Shown here: piece by piece, positions 34,701 through 44,679 of the stretch
Position numbering within the stretch: the stretch's first letter is position 1
Layout of the letters: every line of letters starts with the position of its first letter
NCBI GenBank assembly: GCA_029961685.1
Contig: JARWKL010000005.1
Location: 6,268,501 to 6,332,500, forward strand
Length of the DNA: 64,000 nt
From: Aristolochia californica
Taxonomy: Eukaryota > Streptophyta > Magnoliopsida > Piperales > Aristolochiaceae
Direction of reading: 5' to 3'
Translations under genes and position numbers: made by a program
Notes under the pieces: generated by a model
The model's input: only the letters and a program-made list of their open reading frames with translations
What the model was told of the DNA's origin: nothing
Databases searched by the model: none

Positions 34701-37700
34701 CGTCGGCTCCTCATTAAGCTACCCTGGGCCTATGGGATTTGGCAGAGTTTTTAGGAGCTCTTCAGGGTGATATCTTGGCTTCCTTTGTAGTCCCCCCTGG
34801 GCAAATCAGATTCCACATCCACTGAGTTGTAAGCTCTCAAGCATGCTCTCAAGATTTTTCATGATAGAATTTTCCGGAGTTTGCATTTTGAGGGTGATTC
34901 CAACAGTGTGATTAGTTGATGTGAGGAGAAAAAGGATCCTCTATGGCATCACTAGCTCTGTTTTTGTGAAATTCAAGATTTTTCCAGCAATGTAGTATGT
35001 AAACGGAGTCATGTTCATAGATCAGCTAACAGTCTTAAGTGATTCCCTTACAGAAGAGGGGACCCTCCAATCTCTCTTTGTAAGTGATTCCCTCTCTGAT
35101 TTGCTTTCGGGCTCAATGAAATCATGTCATTTCTCAAAAAACAAAAAGATTTAATCAAGACTGACAAAAAAGAAATAGCAGGGAGATAAATAAAGTAATA
35201 GAAATTTGAAATACGGAGGATAGTTCTGTAATAAGAGAGATGAAAATTTCTGTACTAAGAAACTGAAATAAAAATAAAGTCCATAAGATGACATGAAATA
35301 TGCTGTACTAATATACATATGCAAAAATCTTGTTGAACCTAACGTGTCATTAAAAGCTATGCAACAGAATCTAAATGACATTCCAAATGAACAACCAAGG
35401 ATACCACTTATAGGAGCATTTTCTTGAATGCTGGTGAAGACTCTTACTGCCAACAAAAGAGTGCTTGTAATGAGATAGTATTTAGGTAAGGAAACTAGTT
35501 AAACACAAAAGACTCCATTGATTAAGGACAGATGTAAACGTGATTGGACTCACCTAGTGAACCACCAAAGTTCAGAAAACATGTCAAGAAGCTGAGCTCC
35601 CCAGTGCTTTTGTTCTGCACTATAAACAAAGATTCAGTCAGATACATAATAAGGCCACTATGTAATCAGAATGCAGCAAAAAAACATCAATTTAAGAAGC
35701 TAGAAGAAGCACAGCATCAAGATGGTACTCAACAATATAGGAGAAAGGAGATATTCAGGGGATGTCTCACATAGAATAATTCTGGATGGCTGAAGTGGTG
35801 ATCATGGGTCTGGAAGCACATTCTGGAAAGGGTGACGGCAGAATTCTATGGAGATACTAGACCAGCCATTGCTTCAGGAACACAATGAGGGCCAATTAAT
35901 AAGTAACAAAATAGGAGAGAGAGAAATGAGAATATTGACAAGAATGTGGAGCAAACTGAGGAAAAGACAAAATAAGAATGAAGATTGTTAGTGGGAATGG
36001 TCCCACAAAGATAGTTGATGAGAAAAATCTCATGCTTATTAGTTAGGAAATGGCTTCTTAACTTCGGCAAGTCATTTTGGGATAGACCTAGACCCAACTT
36101 TAACACGGTACCAAAACAGGATGTCTACCTTGTTGGCCCAATTCGTATGTCGTTTAGTTTGTAGCCCATTAGTATTGTGTATCTCAAGTCCGTTGTCAAT
36201 TTGTGTAAGCTTGGCTATGAGAGGGAGTGTTAGAGGGAATAATCCCACATAGATAAGTGATAAGAAAAAGGCCTCCTAACTTCAGCTAATTATTTCGGAA
36301 TGGGGTTAACATGCGTGCTTGACAAAAGAAAAACTTCTGAGAAGATATGAGCATATAGTAAAGAGATCTAATTGTATCCCATCAGAAGGTTCATCGAGGC
36401 CACTCAATAGAATAGCAAGAAGTATAGTGAGTTGGAATAACTTGCTTACTAAAGTTTTCAGATACAATATCCAGATTGACAATAATGTTTTCTGTCTTCA
36501 ATAACCTTTCATTGAAAGCAAACAAAAAGGATAGAAAGGAAAATCAACTCAGCTAACAGGACAAGCAGCAAACGAAACAACATCCTCGGGGAAGCAAGAG
36601 GACTCTGCACAACAACGTGTTAAATGTCAACCACTTCCCCTCAAGCTCCATCCCAATTTAGAAAATGACTTCTCTATCCATGTTCAAAGTTGGGACCTTA
36701 CCTCCTTTAGGCTTTACACTAGGGTGAGATACCCGAGCCTGGCTAAGATCCTCCATTACAACATATAGAGTTGATAGAGACCTCTTATTTTCTTGAAAGA
36801 GCTCTTCTGAATGATGAGGCCCCTGATATTCACAACCTAGTTTTCCATCTTGATAGCTCTACATCAGAGGTGTGGAAGATGACATTAAGATTTGGGGCTG
36901 TTAGCCCTGAAGATCATACACTGCAGCTGACCTATATACATTTCTTAGTGGCTTAGACCTAGGGCATAGACCTTCGGCGGCCGTCTCTTGGCTATACTGG
37001 CACCAACAAAGGTTATTATATGGCGTGCATCTTTGGGTAAAATCCTACAGATCAATTATGCCAAAGAGGAAAAATGATTGAGAACCAAATTTGCAATCTC
37101 TAAGAGATCAGTTCTGAATTCATGTATCACCTTTTCCTCCTTGATCTTTCTAAAGGAGCAAGAAGAGATAGCCTCACCTCTTCACTTTCTTCTTATATGC
37201 GTATTTCTTTTTTTTTAACTTGAATGAATATTTATTTGTTTGGGCGTGATAACAGCAAAGACTCAATAGGTGTTGAATGACCATTTAGCCTACTACTTCA
37301 ATAGGGATTTGAGAAGACATAATTAAAAAAGAAAAAAAAAAGGAGAAGCCAATTACCCTCAATAGGGCATGATAAAAGCCTCGAGACTTCTTAGCCAACA
37401 AAGATGCATTTCCAACCTTTGCCAAACTAGGCGAAAAAGTACAAAAGGAGCAAGGTTGTAGCATTTTGTCACAATTATGAGTGCCCATGAAGGAGAATTT
37501 GAGAATTCTCATTTCAAGGACTATAGTTCTCAACATGGCATAGAAAATACATTCTAAGCTCCTCGAACTCCTAAAAAAAATGGTGTTGTTGAGAGAAAGA
37601 ATAGAACCTTGATTGAAATGGCAAAAGCCATGTTATTTGCCTCATACATTTTGGGTTGAAGCTGTAAATACAGCATGTTACATCGTCAACCGAGCTAGCA

Positions 37701-40700
37701 GTATGCCCTTTATGGACATATATGCTCCAACTTGAGGGAGAGTGTTAGAAAAACTACTGTGGGGTATTTTGGTCATTTCACATTAGCATATGTTTCCGAT
37801 ACCTATGTTATCTAATTCTACAAGTTTGATTATGTCTCTAGTCTTAATTGCATGTAATTTAGTTATGTAAAGTGGGAGATATAAAGGTTTAAGTGATTAA
37901 ATATGTAAGGGGAATTTTTGTACTTTTCCAAATTCCACTTAATAAATAGAAGAAGGGGTCGAGACTCTTCTCAAGAAGCCTCCTCCCTCTTCTCCCTTCT
38001 TTTCTTAGATTTCTCTTCTTCTATCCTCCTATTTTACATTTTGACAGCATGCTCAATGAACTTATCCAGATTCTTTTGCGAAGGTTTTTCACTAGCTTCA
38101 AACATGATCAACCATCACAAAATCTTTGATTGAATACAAGTTTTTAAGTACACAAAATGTGAGAAAGTACGTTCAGGAAATGTCACTTTGAAAAAAAACA
38201 CAACCAGATGTGGACTATATATTTAAGTAAGCTAAGCTTACAATTTAATATATGTAAGAAAATGTTTCCTACTAAACAACTACAGGCAATACCCTTTTAT
38301 GTGAGGTGCTTATAATTGTCCGATCAAGTGGACAACTCATTCAACAAACTAGAGAGATCCCAGTGCTGAAAGAAAACCAGCTTCTGAGAAGGGAAAATAG
38401 TGTCCTTCGCCTTTTTCTCTCTGTTTCATCTTATTGTTGAAAGCAGAAACCACATTTACATCACAGCACCACCAACTGACCAGAAGTTCATTGATTGTTA
38501 GCCGATTGTTATGATCACTACAACCCCATCACCATTTTTCTTAGGCATTGCTGTTGCAGCACAGCCAGTCAAACCCTAAACTGTTCTCTTCTCCAGTTCC
38601 TTGACTTGTAGCCTATGCCACAAGAGCTACCAATAACATCATCACCTGGGATTTGCAAGATGTTCAAAATTGTAGCTGAATGTGGCAAGTGGTTAAAAAA
38701 GATCTCTCTTTTCAATTCTTTGTTCCAAATATGAATTTGGCTTTTCTCCCTAATCCTAGAATAAACTTCTCCATATGCTTTCATTAGGCTGGTTAAAACA
38801 GCCTGTACTTTTGACAAGTGTGTTAAGCACCTAGCCAATACTACCCAAAAGACCGGCCTGTTAGGAGTGGAAGACATGGGTACTTAACCCAGGACCATAA
38901 CATCACACCCCACCTTCACGAGCCGACGACCACGGCGGCGCAACGACACTGGCCCAACCGCAGCATCGCAACAGCGGCTCGACCTACCAGTATTTTAATC
39001 CAGCCTTTGCGCGCAACGCAGCGGCACTGGCCCAACCGCAGCATCGCAACAGCGGCGCGACGTACCAGTATTTAAATCCAGCCTCTGCGCCGTTGCCGGG
39101 ATTCGAACTCGCGACCGAGCGCTAGCTCTGATACCAAATGTTAAGCACCTAGCCAATACTACCCAAAAGACCGGCCTGTTAGGAGCGGAAGACATAGGTA
39201 CTTAACCCAGGACCATAACAAAGTGCCTCTAGACTAGGCTCCATTTAATCAGATCTTGATACAACCCAAAAAGCCCTTTTCCACCACCTTTCCATCACTA
39301 TGCTCTTCAACTGCTTCTCCATAAAGCACTCATTATCCCTAGGAGAAATGATCTTTTGGATCACCTCTTCCTGAAGGTTCTTCCTCGTGAAAATAGCTCG
39401 GACTTGTGGCAAGTGGTGTTAAGGGGTGGGGGTGCTGCAAATTGGTAAGGTAAGCATGCTTATCCTCAAAATGTTAACCTGTTTGCCTCTTTCTGAATAA
39501 CTCAGGAGTACCTTATAATGGCTATCTGATTTACTTGGTTAGATGAAACACTATCTCACTATGGCTTTTGAAATTGTTAGAGGATGATACCGGTGGCATT
39601 AGTGTTTTCTTAATTTATTTTACTACATTTCCGCTACACTCTTCCCAATTGGATTCAGATGAGTAAACGAAAGAATAGAACATTTTTCCAAATAAATAAA
39701 AAAAAAAAGAGAACCTCATGTTCTTTTTATTTTCTTTCAATACTTTATTTCCATCCTGCCCTCCAATAATTTCAAATTCCCGCATTACTTGGGAAAGAAA
39801 TGGATGTATTTATGCATTGGAAACCCTTCATGTACAGACCTGCCAGGGATTATTTTTCACTTTAGATGTATGTTTATATTATGAAATATTTTACTCCTGC
39901 TTTTTTATTCAAGTTATATCTACGGAAATGTAAAAAAATCTATGTTTATAACATGACAAGTACCAACAGCTTACCACTGCAAATTGATTTAGGTTTTCTA
40001 CCTTACCAGTCCACGTTACCCACCCCCCACCCCCCCCCCCCCCCCCCCCCGTGGTATATCAAAATAGCATTGTTCAAGCAAACTATGAAGTCCATGACTT
40101 GCTAAATTTCCAACAGGAACTGTAAATCAATCTAATACCTAAGTTTATAGGACCTACAAAACATTCTGACATGGAAGACATACAGTTATTTTGTTATACA
40201 ATGTTTTGTTCTCAGGTAAGGAGTTATTTAAAGCCTTTGGGTGGAACCAGTAATATTATAGTACTCGCCAATGGCTAGAATACTTATTTTCTTTTTATGT
40301 TGTTTGGTAACCCCAAAGGCTACAACACTGGAGCATCTAATGCTTTTCCTAACTGTTGCCAAAGTTAAGATAATCAATAACAACATATGCCAACAGTCTA
40401 CAATACATTACTGTACTTCATTAGAAAATTGAAAGAAAGAACAATATGATGACCAAAAAAAAGGTATCTGGCGTCCAGGAAAAAAAGGAACAAAGTCTAA
40501 TTATTTGAAGAATTCACTGAGGTAAATAATTTATTGGTTCAGAAGAAGGCACTCTTAGCAAGTTAAGAGGAAAAGCATCAGATGCCTTCTATCCAGAAAT
40601 AGACATGTTTTTGCTACATAAACTTGCAAAGAGGCAATGAAGAATAATGATGACAGACACTGGATATTGGAAGGAGCATTCTCATTGAACTTATCTAAAC

Positions 40701-41420
40701 TCCATAAGGAGACTTTATAACATAACCATCAAAAATTGGGGTGGGTGTCCTTAGAGACTCCTCAGGTAATATCTTCCTCCTTTACTTTGCCCCTTAGGTA
40801 GTGGGGACACCCACCATGGCAGAGTTGAGAGCCCTATTTCAAGGTATCGACCCCAGCAAAGATACACAACTTTAATTGCTGAAGGGAATTCAGTCATTAT
40901 CAGGTGCCGAGTGGGAAAAAACACCCTCTTGGGTGCTTGTTAATGTATTTTTATAAAATTGATGGCTTACATAAAATTAGGAAACGTTCATGGCAACACA
41001 ATCCTAGAAGTGCCAATAGTATTGCACTCTTTGGTAGGGAGAGGTTTCCCAGCAACACCTCGCAGTAGGAGACTTATTCTTCTGAGGGAGTCCTTTTTCT
41101 TAATTTTTTACTTCCTTTGTGTGTTCCTTGCATTTGTACTCTTGTGTCCCTAAGGAGCCTCCTTAATGGAATCTTTTTTTCTCATTGTTATCAATAAAAT
41201 AACCATAAAAAAATTTTCATCAAATATAAATTATAAAATATACAAAAAGAGAGAATGTATGTCCAGAAACTGTCACTTAGAATAAAAAAACAACCAAATG
41301 GGAATTACATATTCAAGGAAGTTATATTCCAAAGTTAACATATATATATGAAAAAAGAAGCATGGACCTATAAGCGTATGTATGTATGTAAGTAGGTATG
41401 TATCAATGTATCTATCTATC

Positions 41421-41451
<31 letters not shown>

Positions 41452-42910
41452 GAACCATAGTGGAAGGGAAAAAATAGCTTGAGAACTATAAGGTATTGTT
41501 AAAGAAAATCAACTTGAAGCATGTCTCAAATAAAATTCTTCTTTGAAATGCTGAGACAGGTTTTTAAAGCACTAGGTTGGACATTTCAAAAAAATAAAGC
41601 ACTACGTTGGAGTTATCCACTACCATTAAGAAGCCTTATTTTGGAAGTCCAAGAAGATAAAGTTGGAACTTTTTGTCTAGTACAAATGGACCCTACATCT
41701 ACCCTAGTCCAGAAAAAGCTAATAGTAATCTTTTTTGAGTCTTGTCTTGGAATTAAGAAGAGGTGATCTTGACAAGTACAACAAAATCTATATATATATA
41801 GATGCACACTCGATAAATATATATGAACCATAGTGGAAGGGGAAAAAAAGTTTAAGAACTTTAAGACATTGTTAAAGAAAATCAACTTGAAGCATGTCTC
41901 AAATAAATTCTTTGAAATGCTGAGAAAGGTTTAAAGCACTAGATTGGAGTTATCCACTACCATTAAGAAGCCTTATTTTGGAAGTCCAAGAAGGTAAAAG
42001 TTGAAACTTTTTGTCCAGTAACAAATGCCTTACAACTCCAAAATTACAAATAGGTGATCTTAACAAGTAAAACAAAATTAAGAATCATTGTTTCACGTGA
42101 TTGCCTATCTCCAAAAAAAACACGGTTATTTGCCCCATTAACAGCCAAACTTCTGCAGTCAAAATCTTGCTTTTGGCAAGGAAGGAGGTTCAAAGAAGAG
42201 TACAACTAGTAGTTCTAACTATTATTTCAAAAAACTGTAAATTCAGTCATCGCTATTCCATGATGAATCAGACAATAGGAAGAGGCACTTCAGACAGTGT
42301 TTTATGAAAATAATAATTCTCTCTTTCAAATATTGCAGTGTTCTAATGAAAGGTGATGTAAGGAATCCATTACAGCCCAATTTCAGCAAATTTCCTACTC
42401 CCATGATATGGGCATAGGCACAAGGTAGTATATCTCTTTTCTATTATTCATAACCTAGTTGAATGAAAGAGAAACCTTCATGGGGATAAAATAAAGTCAC
42501 ATGAGTATTGGCATATAGTCACTGACTTCAGCACTGTAAGATAAATAACTAAGAGACCGATCGTACACTACTATAGATATCATCATTAACGGTGGAATCA
42601 CCAATGCATCACATTTAAGGAAACATGGAAAAAGTAGGCCGATTCATAGATGCACAGATAGTTCAACCCAAGTAGATTTACTACATAGTAAATTTCCTAA
42701 ATTACGATAAAAATAACTAAAATAGCTCCAAAACAAAGTTTGATCAAGGATCACCTGCGGAACTTTTACAGTGGTGGAAGCGGCAACAATACAATATCCA
42801 AGAAGCTTCGATATGAGTGGAAGCAAGCAATCCTTATGAGGGAATTTCCCTTTGGCAAGGGATCCCAGGTCACAACTGACATTCAATCCCAATATTTCCA
42901 GCTCCATCAT
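31796..42910 (-). CDS. MPDU1: MPDU1/PQ-loop family gene, middle exons not found
   Basis: Homologue of mannose-P-dolichol utilization defect 1, a small PQ-loop membrane protein of the ER needed for use of dolichol-linked sugars. First exon 42907-42755 (51 codons; a second in-frame ATG is at 42910) has [20 protein letters not shown] and ends VKVPQ, the first PQ motif. Final exons: 35614-35554 ([20 protein letters not shown]), 35446-35405 ([12 protein letters not shown]) and 31899-31796 ([20 protein letters not shown], then a Lys-rich tail). These last three join in phase. The expected roughly 100 residues between VKVPQ and NKSTGE, including the second PQ-loop, were not found by eye in 35615-42754, which is full of transposons. 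Either the exons are too diverged for me to spot or they are deleted and this is a pseudogene. Confidence 0.8.
32600..34055 (-). repeat. Family D Copia LTR fragment in MPDU1 intron
   Basis: Reads in reverse like the other family D LTRs (43122-44679; 57186-59402): a GAAGATAACAAACTCAAG-type start near 34035, a palindrome array at 33180-33650, then a TATA box (reverse of CTATTTATAAG near 33126-33136). The low-coordinate end is truncated or diverged around 32500-32700 beside a poly-T run. No TG..CA pair or target duplication could be fixed. Confidence 0.65.
33180..33650 (+). repeat. Array of GATC-centred palindromes (family D U3)
   Basis: Imperfect repeats of GATCAATCATGC, TTGATTGATCATGC, GATCGATCATA and variants, spaced about 25-60 bp and often in facing pairs. 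Confidence 0.85.
34120..35145 (+). pseudogene. L1-type LINE 3' fragment: zinc-binding and RNase H-like
   Basis: The RVT zinc-binding domain of plant L1 elements is visible: DKLIWRP near 34170, then [34 protein letters not shown] and WQIWSSF (34304-34470). After a frame change comes a type-I RNase H-like stretch ([18 protein letters not shown], about 34690-34740) with stops. The fragment ends in A-rich DNA (AAAAAACAAAAAG near 35136-35148), which suits a LINE tail. Confidence 0.82.
35986..36311 (+). mobile_element. TRIM-like miniature LTR element in MPDU1 intron
   Basis: Direct repeats at 35986-36105 and 36228-36311 begin TGTTAG(T/A)GGGAAT, share CTTCTTAACTTCGGC / CTCCTAACTTCAGC, and end TTTAACA / GGTTAACA. 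The right copy lacks about 36 bp. The internal 122 bp starts with a decayed primer site (CGGTACCAAAACAGG) and ends with the purine tract TGAGAGGGAG. Flanks do not match, so the target duplication has been lost or the ends have shifted. Confidence 0.7.
37489..37742 (+). pseudogene. Copia integrase core fragment and polypurine tract
   Basis: Translation gives [17 protein letters not shown], then [18 protein letters not shown] and [14 protein letters not shown], the region around the third catalytic residue (Glu) of Copia integrase, with stops. Reverse transcriptase and RNase H are absent: the fragment jumps to CTTGAGGGAGAG at 37731-37742. Confidence 0.8.
37743..37960 (+). repeat. LTR start following the integrase fragment
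   Basis: Starts TGTTAGAAAAACTACTG directly after the purine tract, with an AATAAATAGAAG promoter-like segment at about 37940. The end of the LTR is not resolved; it may reach about 38060. Confidence 0.55.
38821..39220 (-). mobile_element. Intact TRIM element (400 bp)
   Basis: Two 82-bp LTRs (38821-38902 and 39139-39220), starting TGTTAAGCACC and ending GACCATAACA, are nearly identical. The target duplication AAGTG is exact (38816-38820 and 39221-39225). The primer site, read in reverse, is TGGTATCAGAGC (39125-39136); the purine tract (reverse of 38903-38917) is GAAGGTGGGGTGTGA-like. The 236-bp core is GC-rich, in contrast with its surroundings, and holds a tandem duplication of about 75 bp (38938-39090). 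Next to the primer site the reverse strand reads GAGTTCGAATCCCGG, like a tRNA B box. Confidence 0.93.
38938..39090 (-). repeat. About 75-bp tandem duplication inside TRIM core
   Basis: Both copies contain CACTGGCCCAACCGCAGCAT and CGCAACAGCGGC, then TACCAGTATTT(T/A)AATCCA. Confidence 0.9.
40030..40050 (+). repeat. Homopolymer run of 21 C
   Basis: Preceded by CACCCCCCAC. Lies in an MPDU1 intron. Confidence 0.9.
40736..41220 (+). pseudogene. L1-type LINE 3' tail with RNase H-like remnant
   Basis: Frames shift through [24 protein letters not shown] and a [15 protein letters not shown] segment, as in the RNase H-like (RVT_3) domain found at the 3' end of plant L1 elements. The tail CCTTAATGGAATC followed by a T-rich stretch and AATAAAATAA fits an L1 3' end. 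Confidence 0.6.
41380..41452 (+). repeat. Compound GTAT/TATC/TA microsatellite
   Basis: GTATGTATGTATGTAAG, then TCTATCTATCTA, then a TA run of about 20 bases. Confidence 0.95.
41452..42035 (+). repeat. Tandem duplication, period about 373 bp
   Basis: Copies start at GAACCATAGTGGAAGGG (41452 and 41825). They share AAATCAACTTGAAGCATGTC, GGAGTTATCCACTACCATTA and GCCTTATTTTGGAAGTCC. The second copy lacks some 20-30 bp blocks and fades near 42035. Confidence 0.9.
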
Positions 42911-43121
42911 TATCACAGCACTTCCCTCTTTTTTTTTTTTTCTCCAAAAGATGCTAGAGTTTCAAATTTCGATGTACAAAGTTAACTGCGCCCCCACCTC
43001 GTGAGAGGTCCCCCGCTGTTTCCTCTCAAACAAGATAGGATTAACACCTTAGGAGTGGATTAGAAATCCAAGATAGGATTTTGAACCACTATAAAAATAT
43101 TGTTTGCTTAGTTGATACATA

Positions 43122-44679
43122 TGTTGGCCTAGGTGGCATCTCAAAGGGGGGTGAATTGAGTTACTCGAATTAAAACCATTTTATGCAAGTAAACAAAATA
43201 TCATGCATATAAGCATGCACACACCATTAGGAAAAAAATATTTTTTTGTTCTCGATGTTTTCCTAGTGGTAGTCACCGCCCAAGAAACCTTCGTTTGTGA
43301 AAATTCCACTATTTACGCGTTAATAGCTGGAAAATTACAAAGAGATTTCGGCTCTCTTCAGCCACGTTTACCTCAATATACGATTTTTATACAACCCAAA
43401 CTCCCCAAGAGATTATTGTTAGATTCTAACTCTAGTTAGACCTTTCTATCTAGATTATCAGGATCTAGATAAACCTTTCATAATAACATAAAAGGAAGGG
43501 AAAATTTTATACCTTTCTTAGAGAGATGTTCTCCTTGAGAGATTTCAAGTTTCCTCCTCTTTTGTAGCACATTATAGAATGATCAAGGAGCTTGTACTAT
43601 TATGCATGCAAGGATGATTAAAAGAGATGAAAGCTTTTCAAGGTGGGATCACTCTTTTTTCTCTCTAAAACACTTTTGAAAGGGAATTTGCAAGATAAAG
43701 TTTTGTGGCTTGAATATATGCCAATAAATGCTCATGTTCTCTATTCACTGTTTGGTGGGGTATTTATAGTTTTCCTAACTCAAACTAGTTATTGTTTGTT
43801 GTTGGAAAAAATAAGACCATTGATTGATTGATCAGTGGTAAGTGACTAATCAATCAATCAATCGTAACGGTTACTTTTCTGTTAGACATTAACTTATTGA
43901 TCGATCAATATGTTACTGTTGGTCCAAAAAATTTAAGTTGATATATCAATCGAGATTCCCTCTAGTTGTGCACTACAAATATGATCAATCAATGTGTTTT
44001 CATTTGATCAATCATGCTTGAAGCCCCTTACTGGCAATGTTCTAACTGATCAATTAATCGTGGGATGATCAATCATTCCATGTTAATTCAATTTGCCTGG
44101 ATAGCTATGATCGATCAATCTTTGTTAGATGATCAATCGTGTTGATTATCCATTATAGCATGAAATGGCCATGTCTTGGATGATTGATCAATCAACTATG
44201 GTTGATTGATCGTGTTTTATATTTATGGCCTGCATAGTTCCAGATGATCGATCATAGTTAATAACTGATTGATCATTCCAATACTAGATATAAATGTATA
44301 TATTTATAAAACATGAGAATCTCTCTCTAAGTGTTTTAACATGTTTTCAAATGATATATATGATGATTCTAAACAGGTTTATATGTAGTTTATATAATGA
44401 AGCTTCAATCTTCACAAGTACTTAAGGAATACGAATTAACATACTCTCTTACATCAATTGACCAAGTTTAACTATTCATCTATTGAAACTTGAACTCAAA
44501 TCTTCACATTGACTTTTTCCTTGTAGGTGCTTCTTCAAAAGATGTTCTTCATTTTGTGTTTGAGGTCTTCATTTTGGTTTTGATGTTTTAGACCTTGAGA
44601 TGCTCTTAAAATACTATATTTGCAAGTTATTAACAAAATTAAGTTTTTTTTATCATCAAAAGCAATGTAAGAATCAACA
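43122..44679 (-). repeat. Family D LTR, apparently solo (1558 bp)
   Basis: In reverse it starts TGTTGATTC with a GATGATAAAAAAAACTTAA segment and ends CCACCTAGGCCAACA, matching the family D 5' LTR at 57186-59402. The U3 palindrome array is at about 43815-44280 and the TATA box is the reverse of GTATTTATAG near 43760. No adjoining internal region was found. The flanks ACATA and ATCTC do not match. It lies about 210 bp upstream of the MPDU1 start codon. Confidence 0.8.
43815..44280 (+). repeat. Array of GATC-centred palindromes (family D U3)
   Basis: At least ten sites of the GATCAATC / GATTGATC / GATCGATCA type, many in facing pairs. Confidence 0.88.

Noticed and set aside
38569..38877. 102-codon minus frame starting in the TRIM
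   Set aside because: Its start comes from the TRIM LTR and it reads into intron DNA; the similar frame at 38995-39195 starts in the other LTR copy for the same reason.
39060..39140. tRNA gene at the GTTCGAATCCC motif
   Set aside because: Only a B-box-like motif is present; no cloverleaf or A box fits, and it sits in the core of a TRIM element.
33180..44280. CRISPR-like array of evenly spaced palindromes
   Set aside because: Repeats are imperfect and unevenly spaced, this is plant DNA, and all arrays sit in U3 of one LTR family.
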